Assembly (NCBI RefSeq): GCF_023898315.1
Contig: NC_064621.1
Span: 540,041,383-540,105,382, forward strand
Reading direction: 5' to 3'
Length of the DNA stretch: 64,000 bases
Source of the DNA: Schistocerca nitens
Lineage: Eukaryota; Arthropoda; Insecta; Orthoptera; Acrididae
Below the pieces are notes generated by a model. That model saw only the letters and a list, made by a program, of their open reading frames with translations. It did not search any database and was not told where the DNA came from. A program made the translations under genes and the position numbers. Positions within the stretch are counted from its first letter, which is position 1. Every line of letters begins with the position of its first letter. Shown here piece by piece: positions 10,946 through 20,884 of the stretch.

Positions 10946-11103
10946 AGGTAGTGTAAGGGTGTCGCACTGAATCGAAATTATCTTGAAATATAGGATTTTG
11001 TGTACAAAAGAGCGAGGAATAATACGCTGTGTTGGAATTCTAAATAAAACCAATCTGGTTTCAGAAAAAGATGTATTGCATTACTTATGGGATACCCCTC
11101 ATA

Positions 11104-11535
11104 GTTCTCCTGCATTGTCGAGATGGATGGCTAATGTAAAAGGTCAACAGTTCACACGTTTCTGATACTATCAAGACTCTTCCACACGAGTGGAGTATCA
11201 CACTTGTATTGAGACTGGCTTCTCATGAGTGGTCGTTTTTTATAAGTGAGTACGTCGAGAGTGCTGTCGGCTGTGAAAGTGCGGTAATACAAAACCGGCC
11301 ATCTTACAAAAAGTTGGGACCTAGTAATAAAATGAAGCATCTAGCAACTCCTGTGACACTGAGATAGGTAAACGCTTGGACCAGGTCGTATTGGTTGAAT
11401 AAACTGCTCAAAATAGCCACTGTGAATAAAAAGTAACGGACCCAGAAGCGTGGAGGAAACGAAATGAAACTTCACGGGTTGAGCGGGTATGTGACGTTAT
11501 TTCTGTTTTTGCAAAATCGAGTAAAATTTACAAAG
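11104..11535. other. Spacer, nothing recognised
   Basis: No supported frame, RNA or repeat. Confidence 0.3.
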
Positions 11536-12225
11536 AAACTGGCCGTATGACGTAGCACCCCTTCTGGCCTGGATGTGTGGTTTGATTCGGTTTCGAAGGG
11601 TGTCATCAAGCCGTTGTATCAGGTTGGTACACGACTGCTATAACTGATCCCCGATACCCAGGATTCTGCCACTGTGACAGGGTTACCGTGCACTAGTTCT
11701 ATGGCGGACAAATCTGGGGATCTTGTACCGGCCGGAGTGTCCGAGCGGTTCTAGGCGCTTCAGTCTGGAACCACGCGACCGCTACGGACGCATGTTCGAA
11801 TCCTGCCTCGTGCATGGATGTGTGTGATGTCCTTAAGTTAGTTAGGTTTAAGTAGTTCTAAGTTCTAGGTGACTGATGACCTCCCATAGTGCTCAGAGCC
11901 ATTTGAACCATCTGGGGACCTTGTAGGCTATGGGACCACCTCAACATCACACAGACAATTAATAGAAACACGTGCCATATGTGGACAAGCACTGTCCTGT
12001 TGAAAAATGGCACCTCGATACTGCCATTTGAAAGGCAATACATGAAATTCAGGATGTCCATGACGTACCGTTGTGCCATTAGACTTCCGTCAATCACTAC
12101 TAACAGTGACCCCAAGTCATACTTTATGGTTACCCACATCATGACGCAATGAGTAACACCACTGCTTGTTTTCTACACATTGGAAGAATGCAACCTCTCC
12201 AGGTCGCCGTCATACTCATCGTGCA
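11536..12225 (-). mobile_element. Tc1-M: Tc1-like transposon fragment
   Basis: The minus strand reads ERLHPS-like residues, then VMMWVTIKYDLGSLLVVIDG and SLMAQRYVMDIL, the region between the first and second catalytic aspartates of Tc1 transposases. Beyond the SINE, ESNHTSRPEG-type residues are readable. Neither terminal repeat is clear, so the outer limits are approximate. It is fragmentary and broken. Confidence 0.65.
11728..11910 (+). mobile_element. SINE-A
   Basis: SINE-A with a 15-bp duplication TCTGGGGA(T/C)CTTGTA (11713-11727, 11911-11925). The single mismatch and a shortened tail suggest some age. Confidence 0.9.
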
Positions 12226-13003
12226 TTTATTCGTAGGATTACAATTTCGAAGATGATTAACAGGATCAGTCACAAAGAAAATGTTGTGCGGAATTTGAGT
12301 CAAAGACTGCCTTGTATTGGCAGAACGGTTACAAAGTGCAACAGATCTACTAAAGACTGCCTGTATTACGCTTGCCCGTCCTTTTCGGGAGTTATGTTGC
12401 GCAGTATGGGATCCTTACCATCGAAAAATTTCAAAGGAGGGAAACTCGTTCTGTATTATCATGAAAGAGGGGAGAGAGCCACAGATACGTGATTTGGGAT
12501 GTCACTCATTAAAACAAAGGCGTTTTTGTTTGCGGCTATTTCAGTCACCAGCTTTCTCCTCCGAATGCGAAACTATTTTACTCACCCAAACCCACAAAGA
12601 AAGAAATTATCATAGTGGTGGAGAAATCAGAGCATGTACGGAAATATTGTTCAGATGGTTCAAATGGCTCTGAGCACTATGGGACTTAACATCTGTGGTC
12701 ATCAGTCCCCTAGAACTTAGAACTACTTAAACCTAACTAACCTAAGGACATCACACACATCCATGCTCGAGGCAGGATTCGAACCCGCGACCGTACCGGT
12801 CACGCGGATCCAGACTGAAGTGCCTAGAACCGCACGGCCACACCGGCCGGCCAAAATATTGTAGCTTTCATTTTGCCCACTTGATGTTAGAGAGTGGAAC
12901 AGTAGAGAAATCGTCTGAACATGGTTCGATAAAGTCTCTGCCAGGTACTTACTGGTCAATTGCAGAGTAATCATGTAGCTGTAGATGTAAATTACATATC
13001 AAT
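12226..13003 (+). mobile_element. Jockey-like LINE 3' fragment
   Basis: Plus-strand frames include AERLQSATDLLKTACITLARP and AVWDPYHRKIS, the region after the RT domain in jockey/CR1-group ORF2 proteins. The 3' end reads TGTAGCTGTAGATGTAA, a degenerate form of the (ATGTAG)n tail seen on other LINEs in the window. A SINE-A interrupts it. Confidence 0.6.
12652..12853 (-). mobile_element. SINE-A
   Basis: Full-length minus-strand SINE-A; duplication AAATATTGT at 12643-12651 and 12854-12862. Confidence 0.9.
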
Positions 13004-13092
13004 ACGTAAGACTTGTTACAATTTCATCCTGGCGTTTTCACGAAAAAAACTACGGCGCAGACCCAAACTGCGCGCACAGAAAATTTTTTGAG

Positions 13093-14016
13093 CTATTGTG
13101 AGAAAATAAAACACCTACAGCTGTTCTTAAGATTTTATTTATTTTCTTGCAATCAGTTTCGGCGTTTCAGTGGGCCATCTTCAGGCTGAAGTTGATGCAG
13201 AAGGGGTTGACACAATTCCTATATATATCGAATCAATGGCCAGCATAACTGGATACGCAGATTATCTGAAAATTGTTGGCAGTTGATGTTTAGAGTGCTG
13301 CGTATCCAGTTATGCTGGCCACTGATGCGATATACAGGGTGTTTATAAATGAATATCGGGGTTTTAACGCTTTATAATATTTATTATATTAAACTTAGAG
13401 TTTAATGAAAGAGCAACTCAAACAGTTTTACGAAGAACTTTATAAATGTTCAATGTGAGCACCATTTGCCACACGGCACACATCAAATAGACGAGTTCTT
13501 CCCAAACGTTGGTAAGTGTGTCTTCAATAGTTGTAGCAACAGCTGCTTCAGTCCGGTTTCTTAATTCAGGGAGGTCTCCTAGCGGAGGCACGCACACCCG
13601 ATCCTTGATGAAGCCCCAAAAGGAAAAAATCGCATGGCGTTAGGTCGGGTGAACATGGAGGCAATGCAAAGCAAGCCCTGTCATTGGGCCCCTTGCGCCT
13701 ATCCAGCGCTTGGGAACAGTGAAGTTCAACCAATCGCGTACTTCGCTATGCCAGTGAGATGGCGTTGGTGCCAAACACAACTGTTTGAGTTGCTCGTTCA
13801 TTTGACATATCATTTATAACTGTAAGTTTAATGTAATAAATATTATAAAGCGTTAAAAACCCCGATATTCATTTATAAACACCCTGTATATAACTGTGTC
13901 AACCCCTTCCGCATCAACTTCAGCCCGAAGATGGCCCACTGAAGCGCCGAAACTGGTTGCAACAAAATAAATAAAATATTAAGACCGGCTGTAGGTGTTT
14001 TATTTTCTCAGAATAG
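13093..14016. mobile_element. Inverted-repeat element, interrupted, with internal hairpin
   Basis: Left arm 13093-13233 and right arm 13889-14016 are inverted copies (GAGAAAATAAAACACCTACA... and CAGTGGGCCATCTTC...). Inside the left half, 13237-13260 and 13298-13321 are a perfect 24-bp inverted repeat (TGGCCAGCATAACTGG...). A second transposon sits in the middle. No coding capacity is seen, so it is a non-autonomous element of uncertain class; no clean target duplication was found. Confidence 0.7.
13335..13886 (-). mobile_element. Deleted mariner-like transposon (CAGGGTG ends)
   Basis: The terminal repeats start CAGGGTGTTTATAAATGAAT on both sides and are flanked by TA (13333-13334, 13887-13888). 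The interior on the minus strand reads WGFIKDRVCVPPLGDLPE and TEAAVATIEDTL, the C-terminal region of mariner-like transposases. The N-terminal two thirds are absent, so this is a non-autonomous deletion derivative inserted in the inverted-repeat element. Confidence 0.75.
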
Positions 14017-14194
14017 TGAACGGCCCTCGTCTCAAAGACCTCCTGCCCAAAGGATGGACATACAAAAAAATTTTGAGTGGCTTATATTGAGACAGTTAGT
14101 GGTTGTGTGGTGCGTAACCAAGACTCGTTAGTTTATGAACTGTGAAATCCACATATTATTTTCTTCCGCTCCCTCAAGGCTTTTTCCCAGCAAA

Positions 14195-14590
14195 TCATAC
14201 GGTACGTAGTGTAGGGGGAGCAGAAAAGGATCTTCTAAAAATTACCGACTCCTGCAACGGAAGTTGTAGTGTAGGGCTAAGATCGGTAGGCAGGCCTAGG
14301 CAGCTGTAGTGCTGGTTAGGGTCGGATGCCGTAGCTGGCGGAAGGTGGACAGGGGCGACGCGTCTGGGAGGAACGGCCGTTAGCGGAGAGCCATTGCCCA
14401 AGCCGTCCTTGTCCTCGCCGCTGGCTGCAGGCTGGGAATGGGAGAGGAGTCGCTCGCCGCTCCCCACGGCCGAGCTTTCCCTGGCGTCGGCGATAGAGGT
14501 GAAGCTGGCGCGCCGCCACAGGCTGGATCCCAGCTGTGCCTCACCCCAGCAGTCGACCTCGACAGCGGCTGAAGAGCTGCAGGACACACG
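14195..14590 (-). other. Possible host exon (open, GC-rich, unplaced)
   Basis: The minus strand is open for about 130 codons. The frame is rich in Ser, Ala and Pro and contains WRRASFTSIADARESS, which looks like a kinase-site-rich linker. An acceptor-like TGTGTCCTGCAG lies just inside the open frame's start. Base composition is much more GC-rich than the flanking repeats. I do not recognise the protein and cannot confirm splicing. It could be a host exon, an exon remnant, or chance in GC-rich DNA. Confidence 0.25.
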
Positions 14591-14816
14591 GAATGGTTTA
14601 AAGTGGAACGACTACGTAAAACAAATCCCTGGTGAGGCAGAAGCCAGTCTGACACCCACTGGAAGTACGCTCAGGAAGTACAAGCGAGCCATGAAGCGGG
14701 CAGTTTACAAAATCCTCACTCGACTGTTGCTGGTCTGGTGCTCAGTCTGGCACCTTTACCTGTGAGGACTGAGAGCGGAAATAAGCAACATACAAAGAAG
14801 AGCATAATGGAGATGC

Positions 14817-16088
14817 TCATCCACCTCCAGTGGCAGAAGCCACAGGAGAGATGATTGCATCACGGTGTGGGTTACTGTTTAAATTCAGAGATTGTACATC
14901 CCTAAAAGAGTCAACCAATGTACCGCTTGCTCCTACATATGTACAGAGGGGTCCAAAAAAACGTATCCACTGTTTAAAAGTCCGTAACTTGCAAACTAAT
15001 TGAGGGAGTTGTCTCATTTTTGGTGAAAGTGGGTGTTCGAAATGGTCACCATTAACATCCACACACAAACAATGCCGCCGAACTGCAGCACGAACTACTG
15101 ACTGCAACGTGTTCAGTTGGATATTTGCACATGAATGTACGATGGATTCTCGAAGTTCATCCAATGTATGTGGCTTTTGTCGATAAACGACGTCCTTTAG
15201 TTTTCCCCACAGGTAAAAGTCCAGAGGAGTTAGGTCTGGGGAACGTGGTGGGTACTCCATAGCACCTCTACGGCCTATCCATCTTCCTGGTAGATTTTCG
15301 TCGAGATACGCCCTAACACGATTTTGGTAGTGGGCTGGGGCATCATCTTGTTGAAAGTAAACTCTTCCGTCTCCATACAAGTTTCGGATGGCAGGTAAAA
15401 TGGATGTCTGAAGCTTCTGAAGGTACACCTCACCGGTAACTGTGCTGTCAAAGAAGAATTGCCCATTCAAGCCCCGGTAAGACAACCCACACCACACACT
15501 TACTCATGGCAAATTCACGGCTTTGTCTACATGGACGTTCGGATTTTCGGCGGCCCAGTAGATGCAGTCGTGGCGATTTACTGTACCATTGAGTTTGAAC
15601 TGTGCCTCATCAGACCATACAATCATGTCTGCAAACTCTTCATCGTTGCGCACCGTGTTAGTAAACCACTCGCAGTACTCCATTCTACGATCTGGGTCGT
15701 CCTCGTTCATTGCGTGTAGCAATCGTGGGATGTAGCAATTCCACTTTGCTGTCTTCAAAATTCGCCGAACACTTGAGCGACTCACTCCAGTTTCACGGGC
15801 ACACTGTCTCACAGACTTCTGTGGTGAGCGAGTGAATTGTTGTAACACACGACGGGAGTTAGCTGGACTTGTTACTGTTACAGGTCGTCCAGATCGTTGT
15901 TTGTGTACATCTTTAACACAGCCTTCGGCTTCAAATTTGTCTTGAATGCGACGAATCGTTAAACGTCTCGGTGGTTCTGTCTGATACTCATTTCGTCATT
16001 GCCGTTGAACCTCATTTATGTTTTCGTACTTCAAATACCACTTCAAAACTGACTTCGTCTCATCGAATGTAAGCCTTGCGCCAGCCAT
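14817..16088 (-). pseudogene. DD41D transposase, two in-frame stops
   Basis: The start is the ATG at 16086-16088 (MAGARLTFDETKSVLKWYLK). The single frame runs through an N-terminal HTH region, [14 protein letters not shown] (first Asp), YFQQDDAPAHYQ (second Asp) and SPDLTPLDFYLWG (third Asp). Counting from the D after QQ to the D of PLD gives 41 residues between. Two TGA codons interrupt: one after NEVQRQ (about 15996-15998) and one at 15501-15503. The frame reads through the left terminal repeat into flanking DNA to 14817, so the natural stop seems lost. Family proteins are about 340 residues. Confidence 0.85.
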
Positions 16089-16501
16089 GTTTACTCGAGT
16101 AACTAAGTGCAACTAAGAACAAAACACTGACTATCTGGCGACTGTCATCTGACAAAACAAAACAACGCAATACAGAGCTTGTGTGGCGATTGCCGGAACT
16201 ACAAACTATTACACTACCAAAGATGAGAAAACTCCGTCAATTAGTTTTCCAGTTATGGACTTTTAAACAGTGGTTCAAATGGCTCTGAGCACTATGGGAC
16301 TCAACATCTTAGGTCATAAGTCCCCTAGAACTTAGAACTACTTAAACCTAACTAACCTAAGGACATCACACACACCCATGCCCGAGGCAGGATTCGAACC
16401 TGCGACCGTAGCAGTCCCGCGGTTCCGGACTGCAGCGCCAGAACCGCTAGACCACCGCGGCCGGCTTTTAAACAGTGGATACATTTTTTTTGACCCCTCT
16501 G
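14944..16501 (-). mobile_element. DD41D mariner-like transposon (rosa-type)
   Basis: The inverted ends begin CAGAGGGGTCCAAAAAAACG (left) and CAGAGGGGTCAAAAAAAATG (right, reversed), flanked by TA at 14942-14943 and 16502-16503. A SINE-A sits inside the right terminal repeat. The minus strand encodes a near-complete transposase with DD41D spacing. Its 41-residue spacing is known from the Tc1/mariner DD41D group; the family assignment is from spacing and motifs only. Confidence 0.88.
16274..16464 (-). mobile_element. SINE-A in the DD41D terminal repeat
   Basis: Minus-strand SINE-A flanked by a 14-bp duplication CTTTTAAACAGTGG (16260-16273, 16465-16478). Its insertion splits the right inverted repeat, so this transposon copy was probably immobile afterwards. 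Confidence 0.93.
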
Positions 16502-16800
16502 TATAGCGAAAAGACCACTAAGGTAGAATCAGAGATGTCCGAAATTATGCGGAAGCTCATCTTCAATCGCTATTCCTGCGGACTATTCGCGATTGGTAGG
16601 TGGCTTGCAGAGTACAGATGTAGAAGCAACACAACGGAATCTGCTCCTAAGACCATCCGAAGCTTTCACGGCCACACTGGCTAAACTTCTGTTTGTCTTT
16701 CTTACAGTACTTACTGTTGACGTCACAACGAGATTCGAGGCGTATGGGAAAATAATGTGTTTTCGGACTTTAAAACATGCAGGGTGAGGTAACTAAGATG

Positions 16801-17015
16801 ACGATGATATTTGGTTCGTAGGGCGCGCAACTGCGTGCTTATCAGCGCCCTTACGAATTCCCAATCTCTTCACTGTCTAGTCTCGCCCCTTTCCCGAATG
16901 ATGATGGAATGATAAGGAAAACACAACCACCCAGTCCCCCGGCGGACAAAATCCGCGACCCGGTCGGGAATCGAACGCGGAACCTCGTGATCCAGAGACA
17001 GCAACGCTAGCCACA
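16801..17015 (-). mobile_element. SINE-G (tRNA-derived)
   Basis: Read on the minus strand, a tRNA-like head (GTGGCTAGCGTTGCTGTC and B-box GTTCGATTCCCGACC) leads into GGGGGACTGGGTGGTTGTG and a body ending near GACGATGATATTTGG. It is a different head and body from SINE-A. No target duplication was found. Confidence 0.7.
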
Positions 17016-17454
17016 TTTTTTATTATTATTAGTTCTCTTAATTTTGTTCGGTATTGTTCGTTACGTTTGGTGTGGATGTAACTAGGAGAGATCACCACAG
17101 ATACTTCAGAAACCAATAAATATATTGAGTTCCTGTATTTGATTGCAAATTTTCTCGGCTTATTCCGACGATAAAATTTTCTCCGGTGATCATCCGAGGT
17201 GGTGTCATCTTGTCGCAACGTTTCAATGAGTTTCGTACCCATCGTCCTCAGGCAAAGTGTCGGGATGCTGTGTTCTGCGTATCTATATAGCCTCTGGTTC
17301 GCTGAGCTCTAATGAGAGCGGGCTAGTCACAAGAGCCTAATAACTAAGCACAGTGTGGAATTCAGCAGTTACGAAAATACGGCAGGAACACTCCTTTCTA
17401 AAGGTGGTGGCGTCCGCTGACAGGTTGGTCAGGCTCCGCGACTGATTGTTCTGT

Positions 17455-17870
17455 GGTGGGTAACAGCGAGAAAAAGTTTTGTGAAGCTTTGAAATTATGT
17501 ATAAGTTTGTTGCATGTCTCTAAGAGCTCTCATTCTCAAATGCTACATGAATAAAATCCGGGTATTTGCGTGCGGTGAGTTATGCTGCCTCACGACATAT
17601 ACACAGTTTGCAATTGTAAAACTGGACTTCTTGTGTTAAACCTTTAATGTAATATTATACGTGTTAATGAGTACATTATAACATTTTAAATTTTTGTATT
17701 CGGTCTATAATTAAGCAAAAATCAAATTTTTGTTGCCCCTGTAAGCCGTTAGATAGGCAACCTGCAATCACAATTGTAAACCATGAATCATGAACCATGA
17801 AACCACGCACTAGGTAACCGTTTGGTAATATAAATTTTGGGAGGCTCGACTTATTTTCCTCACCCAATGT
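17455..17870 (+). repeat. Unclassified dispersed repeat, copy 1
   Basis: This stretch aligns loosely with 49945-50285 in the same orientation. Shared blocks include CTCTCATTCTCAAAT, CATTTTAAATTTTT and TAGATAGGC, in the same order and similar spacing. No coding sequence or terminal repeats were seen in either copy. The class is unknown; an old non-autonomous element or conserved noncoding piece of a LINE is possible. Confidence 0.55.
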
Positions 17871-18009
17871 TAACTTAGGTTGTACCAGTTCCTCGTTTCT
17901 CTACTGCTAAACCATAACTAGCTTCAGAACGGAGGGCCAATAAACGGAAAATAATAAATGGAAAACGAGTCTGACAGGTACAGCCAAAACGAGAAGAGTC
18001 GTATATACC

Positions 18010-18320
18010 ACGCATCAGAGTAACACGCGCCGCCATCAGCGGTCAGAGGCGCATGCGCGGTAGCCAAAACCGTCTTTCGCGCACAGTGCCTTTTCCCCCT
18101 GGAGACTCGGCCAGACGATGGGAGACACAGGCGCCGGGCGCCCCTTGCTGGCGCCCACCCGTCGCGTGGGCGTCGCCGTCGTGTTTACGTCCCGCGTGGC
18201 AGGGTGGCGCAAGGGGAGGGGGTTGGAAGGGGGCGCTGATTAAAAGGAAGCCTGCCGGAGCGCGGCCAACAGCCCGTGCGCGCGTCACCCTGCGTTGCAC
18301 CCACAATATCCATCAAGGAT
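18010..18320. promoter_or_regulatory. CpG-rich stretch with NRF-1-type palindrome
   Basis: About 300 bp rich in CpG and GC, unlike both flanks. It contains GCGCATGCGC at 18049-18058, the consensus of NRF-1 (Drosophila erect wing) sites usually found near transcription starts, and a weak TATA-like GATTAAAAGG near 18237-18246. No matching first exon or donor site could be supported. It may be a host promoter or just unique GC-rich DNA. Confidence 0.3.
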
Positions 18321-18504
18321 GCTGGTTAGGGGTACTGCCACGTAGTTGTTTTCGACTTTCACCGCTCTTCGGCATGCGGTTTACTACATACCTGCTCTGA
18401 ACTTTATTTCGGAAGTTCTAAATTTGGCCTCGAGATGACAATAACGAGAATATTTCACTAAAAATTATATAAAAAGTCTTAATCAGCTTTATTCGTAAAG
18501 TTAA

Positions 18505-18924
18505 AAATAGCTCTGAGCACTATGGGACTGTCCGCAGCTCGTGGTCTCGCGGTAGCGTTCTCGCTTCCCGAGCACGGGGTCCCGGGTTCGATTCCCGGCG
18601 GGGTCGGGGATTTTCTCTGCCTCGTGATGACTGGGTGTTGTGTGTTGTCCTTAGGTTAGTTAGGTTTAAGTAGTTCTAAGTTCTAGGGGACTCATGACCA
18701 TAGCTGTTAAGTCCCATAGTGCTCAGAGCCATTTGAACCATTTGAACCACTATGGGACTTAATTTCTGAGGTCATCAGTCCCATAGAACTTAGAACTACT
18801 TAAACCTAACTAACCTAAGGACATCACACACATCCTTGCCCGAGGCAGGATTCGAACCTGCGACCGTAGCGGTCGCGCGGTTCCAGACTGGAGCGCCTAG
18901 AACCGCTTGCCCACTCCGGCCGGC
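18505..18924 (-). mobile_element. SINE-A, itself interrupted by SINE-A'
   Basis: Minus-strand SINE-A flanked by a 13-bp duplication TTCGTAAAGTTAA (18492-18504, 18925-18937). Its tail end is split off by a plus-strand SINE-A' insertion. Confidence 0.9.
18530..18747 (+). mobile_element. SINE-A' (swapped tRNA head)
   Basis: The head reads GTCCGCAGCTCGTGGTCTCG, TAGCGTTCTCGCTTCC and GGGTTCGATTCCCGGCGGGG, a tRNA-like sequence unrelated to the SINE-A head. From GTTGTCCTTAGGTTAGTTAG onward the tail is that of SINE-A. Duplication CACTATGGGACT lies at 18518-18529 and 18748-18759. A second copy lies at 53651-53867. Confidence 0.88.
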
Positions 18925-19025
18925 TTCGTAAAGTTAATTTTGATCGCGGTCTCAGAGCAGGAATTTATTTCCGGTTGCTTTTCCTGTCTACGGTCCGAAG
19001 AATGGTTTGATACAGCTCTTCACGC

Positions 19026-19731
19026 TGAAACGTCCCCTTAGAAAAATTAGTGAATTACTGTGCTGGTAAACCTCTTACATTATTTGATTTTCAAACAGCT
19101 GAGCAGAACTGAACGTACTCAGACCTTTCTCTCTTCACCTGCTCTGTCACAACACTAAACTGTCACACAATATTTTTAGCGCAACGCAATCTGACTTTCA
19201 AAAATCCCTACAAAAGAATGGCCCTGACTAACAATAACCTATACCTTTCATGAATCACTTACCTCACAAAAATCTTCGTTACTCGAACTACTGCAATACA
19301 GCGAGCGCCAATACTGCCAACTAAATAAAAGATTCTAACTACTGAAGGCACTAACTACTGATAGGCATAGTTAGCAAATGAAAGATTTGATAGAGAACAA
19401 ACAATGTATTTACCTTAATAGTGTTCAAAAGTCATAATATATATACTAGTTCATCACATCCAGTCTTACAAATTTACTCTCTCTGATGGACACACGCCCA
19501 GATCATCCGCTATCAAAACTCCGCCATCTCACTCCCCACATCCACCACTGCTGGCGGCTCACCTCCAACTGCGCAACGCTACGCGCTGTTCACATCCAAC
19601 TGCCCAACACTACAATAGCAAAATTTCCAACAACGCAAAGCAGCCACAGACTGCACACAGCACAGTCAGTGATTTTCATACAGAGCGCTATGTGGCGTTA
19701 CCAACATAAAAACCTAAACAGCCTACTTACA
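19026..19731. mobile_element. Solo LTR-like fossil
   Basis: A 706-bp noncoding unit begins TG and ends CA, and is flanked by the 4-bp repeat ACGC (19022-19025, 19732-19735), as expected for a solo long terminal repeat left by recombination. No internal region, primer site or coding sequence accompanies it. The family is not determined. The exact flanking repeat suggests it is not among the oldest insertions. The natural orientation is uncertain. Confidence 0.5.
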
Positions 19732-19852
19732 ACGCTAGCAAAATAATGTTACTTAATAGCTGATGGTACGTCGTATCGGTCTGTTGTTGTCGTACATTCT
19801 TCCTGTTACGGCGTAAAGTCGAGCGCCGGCACCCCAGTCGGGAACGAAAGGG

Positions 19853-20013
19853 GTGGCTCTGAGCACTATGGGACTCAACTGCTGAGGTCATTAGTCCCCT
19901 AGAACTTAGAACTAGTTAAACCTAACTAACCTAAGGACATCACAAACATCCATGTCCGATGCAGGATTCGAACCTGCGACCGTAGCGGTCTTGCGGTTCC
20001 AGACTGCAGCGCT
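19853..20013 (-). mobile_element. SINE-A, head-truncated
   Basis: Minus-strand SINE-A lacking the outer part of the tRNA head, with duplication CGAAAGGG (19845-19852, 20014-20021). 5' truncation before insertion is expected for LINE-mobilised SINEs. Confidence 0.88.
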
Positions 20014-20021
20014 CGAAAGGG

Positions 20022-20595
20022 AAGAGAAGGCTGTGAGAAGACGACAGCCAATCGCACGCTGACCGGGCCGCCCTCCAGGACGATAACGCGACAGCAGCGG
20101 CCCCTATGTGAAGAGGAGGACGTAAGCGCCGCCACCGATGGTGACAGCCCAGCTCAATAGTAGCTTCAAGATTAGGGACTTCGATAGCAGCGTCAATGCT
20201 AGTCACTTTTCTTGTACTCTTTATGTAGCACAGACTTGGGATGTCTGTACTGAAGAAGATTCATTATTTTGTACGTTGCCCTCTGCTTACGACACATCTG
20301 TGTGATTGCCCAAGTTAAGTATTGTATCTTTTCTTATTGTAATAAAACTTCTTATACGTCTTGTTTGATTACTTGTCTAGCGAATCGAGTATGCACGCTT
20401 CCTATATACTACACTTCCCTCATTCGACATTGAAGTGCAAATGTGGACTTCAAACGAAGTGATGAAACTGCAGCGGAATATAACAGTACGCGCACTTGAC
20501 AAGTGCAACTCGTCGAAATGCTATACTACTTGCGGTGTGCCGACACTGCAGTAGTGGATTATCAAAAGCCACACTGATTACATAATCAAGAAGTA
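20022..20595. other. Spacer, nothing recognised
   Basis: No supported gene or repeat. Confidence 0.3.
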
Positions 20596-20884
20596 GAGAA
20601 CAAAAATAGTGGCAATTTTGAAACCAGGTAAACTAGCTGACCACTCTCAATGTTTCAGACCAATTTCCCTTTAGAGCTGTACTTGTAAACTCTTGGAGAG
20701 TCTCACTTATAACAGAATTAGCGGCTTCGTTCTGGAACATACCCCAGCTGAGCAAGCGGATTCCAGACCACAGAGAAGTTGCTGCGACCAGGTACTGGCC
20801 CTAAACCGCTTTCATAGAGGCTGCTTTCCAAGAAAACGTGAAGACATCTGTCGCCTTCGAAGATCTAACCGCGCCATATGACAC

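Larger units (their letters stand above)
6430..11101 (+). mobile_element. Mariner-G copy 1, split by five insertions
   Basis: The left end CGAGGGGCGTTCAATAAG and the right end (reverse complement of GGATACCCCTCA) are diverged inverted repeats flanked by TA at 6428-6429 and 11102-11103. After removing insertions (Penelope-like element, three SINE-A and one SINE-B), the remaining pieces line up with mariner-G copy 2 at 48711-49599. The transposase on the plus strand is broken. Confidence 0.82.
14591..16635 (+). mobile_element. Jockey-like LINE 3' fragment, interrupted
   Basis: Plus-strand reading NGLKWNDYVKQIPGEAEA and AMKRAVYKILTRLLLVW matches the segment after the RT catalytic core in jockey-like ORF2. 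The match resumes past the DD41D transposon, where EIMRKLIFNRYSCGLFAIGR is followed by GTGGCTTGCAGAGTACAG and a degenerate TGTAGAAG tail. The transposon therefore inserted into a LINE that was already 5'-truncated. Confidence 0.65.

Noticed and set aside
18043-18400. Open frames of 87-115 codons in the CpG-rich patch
   Set aside because: Both strands are open because the stretch is GC-rich; no domain or splice support.
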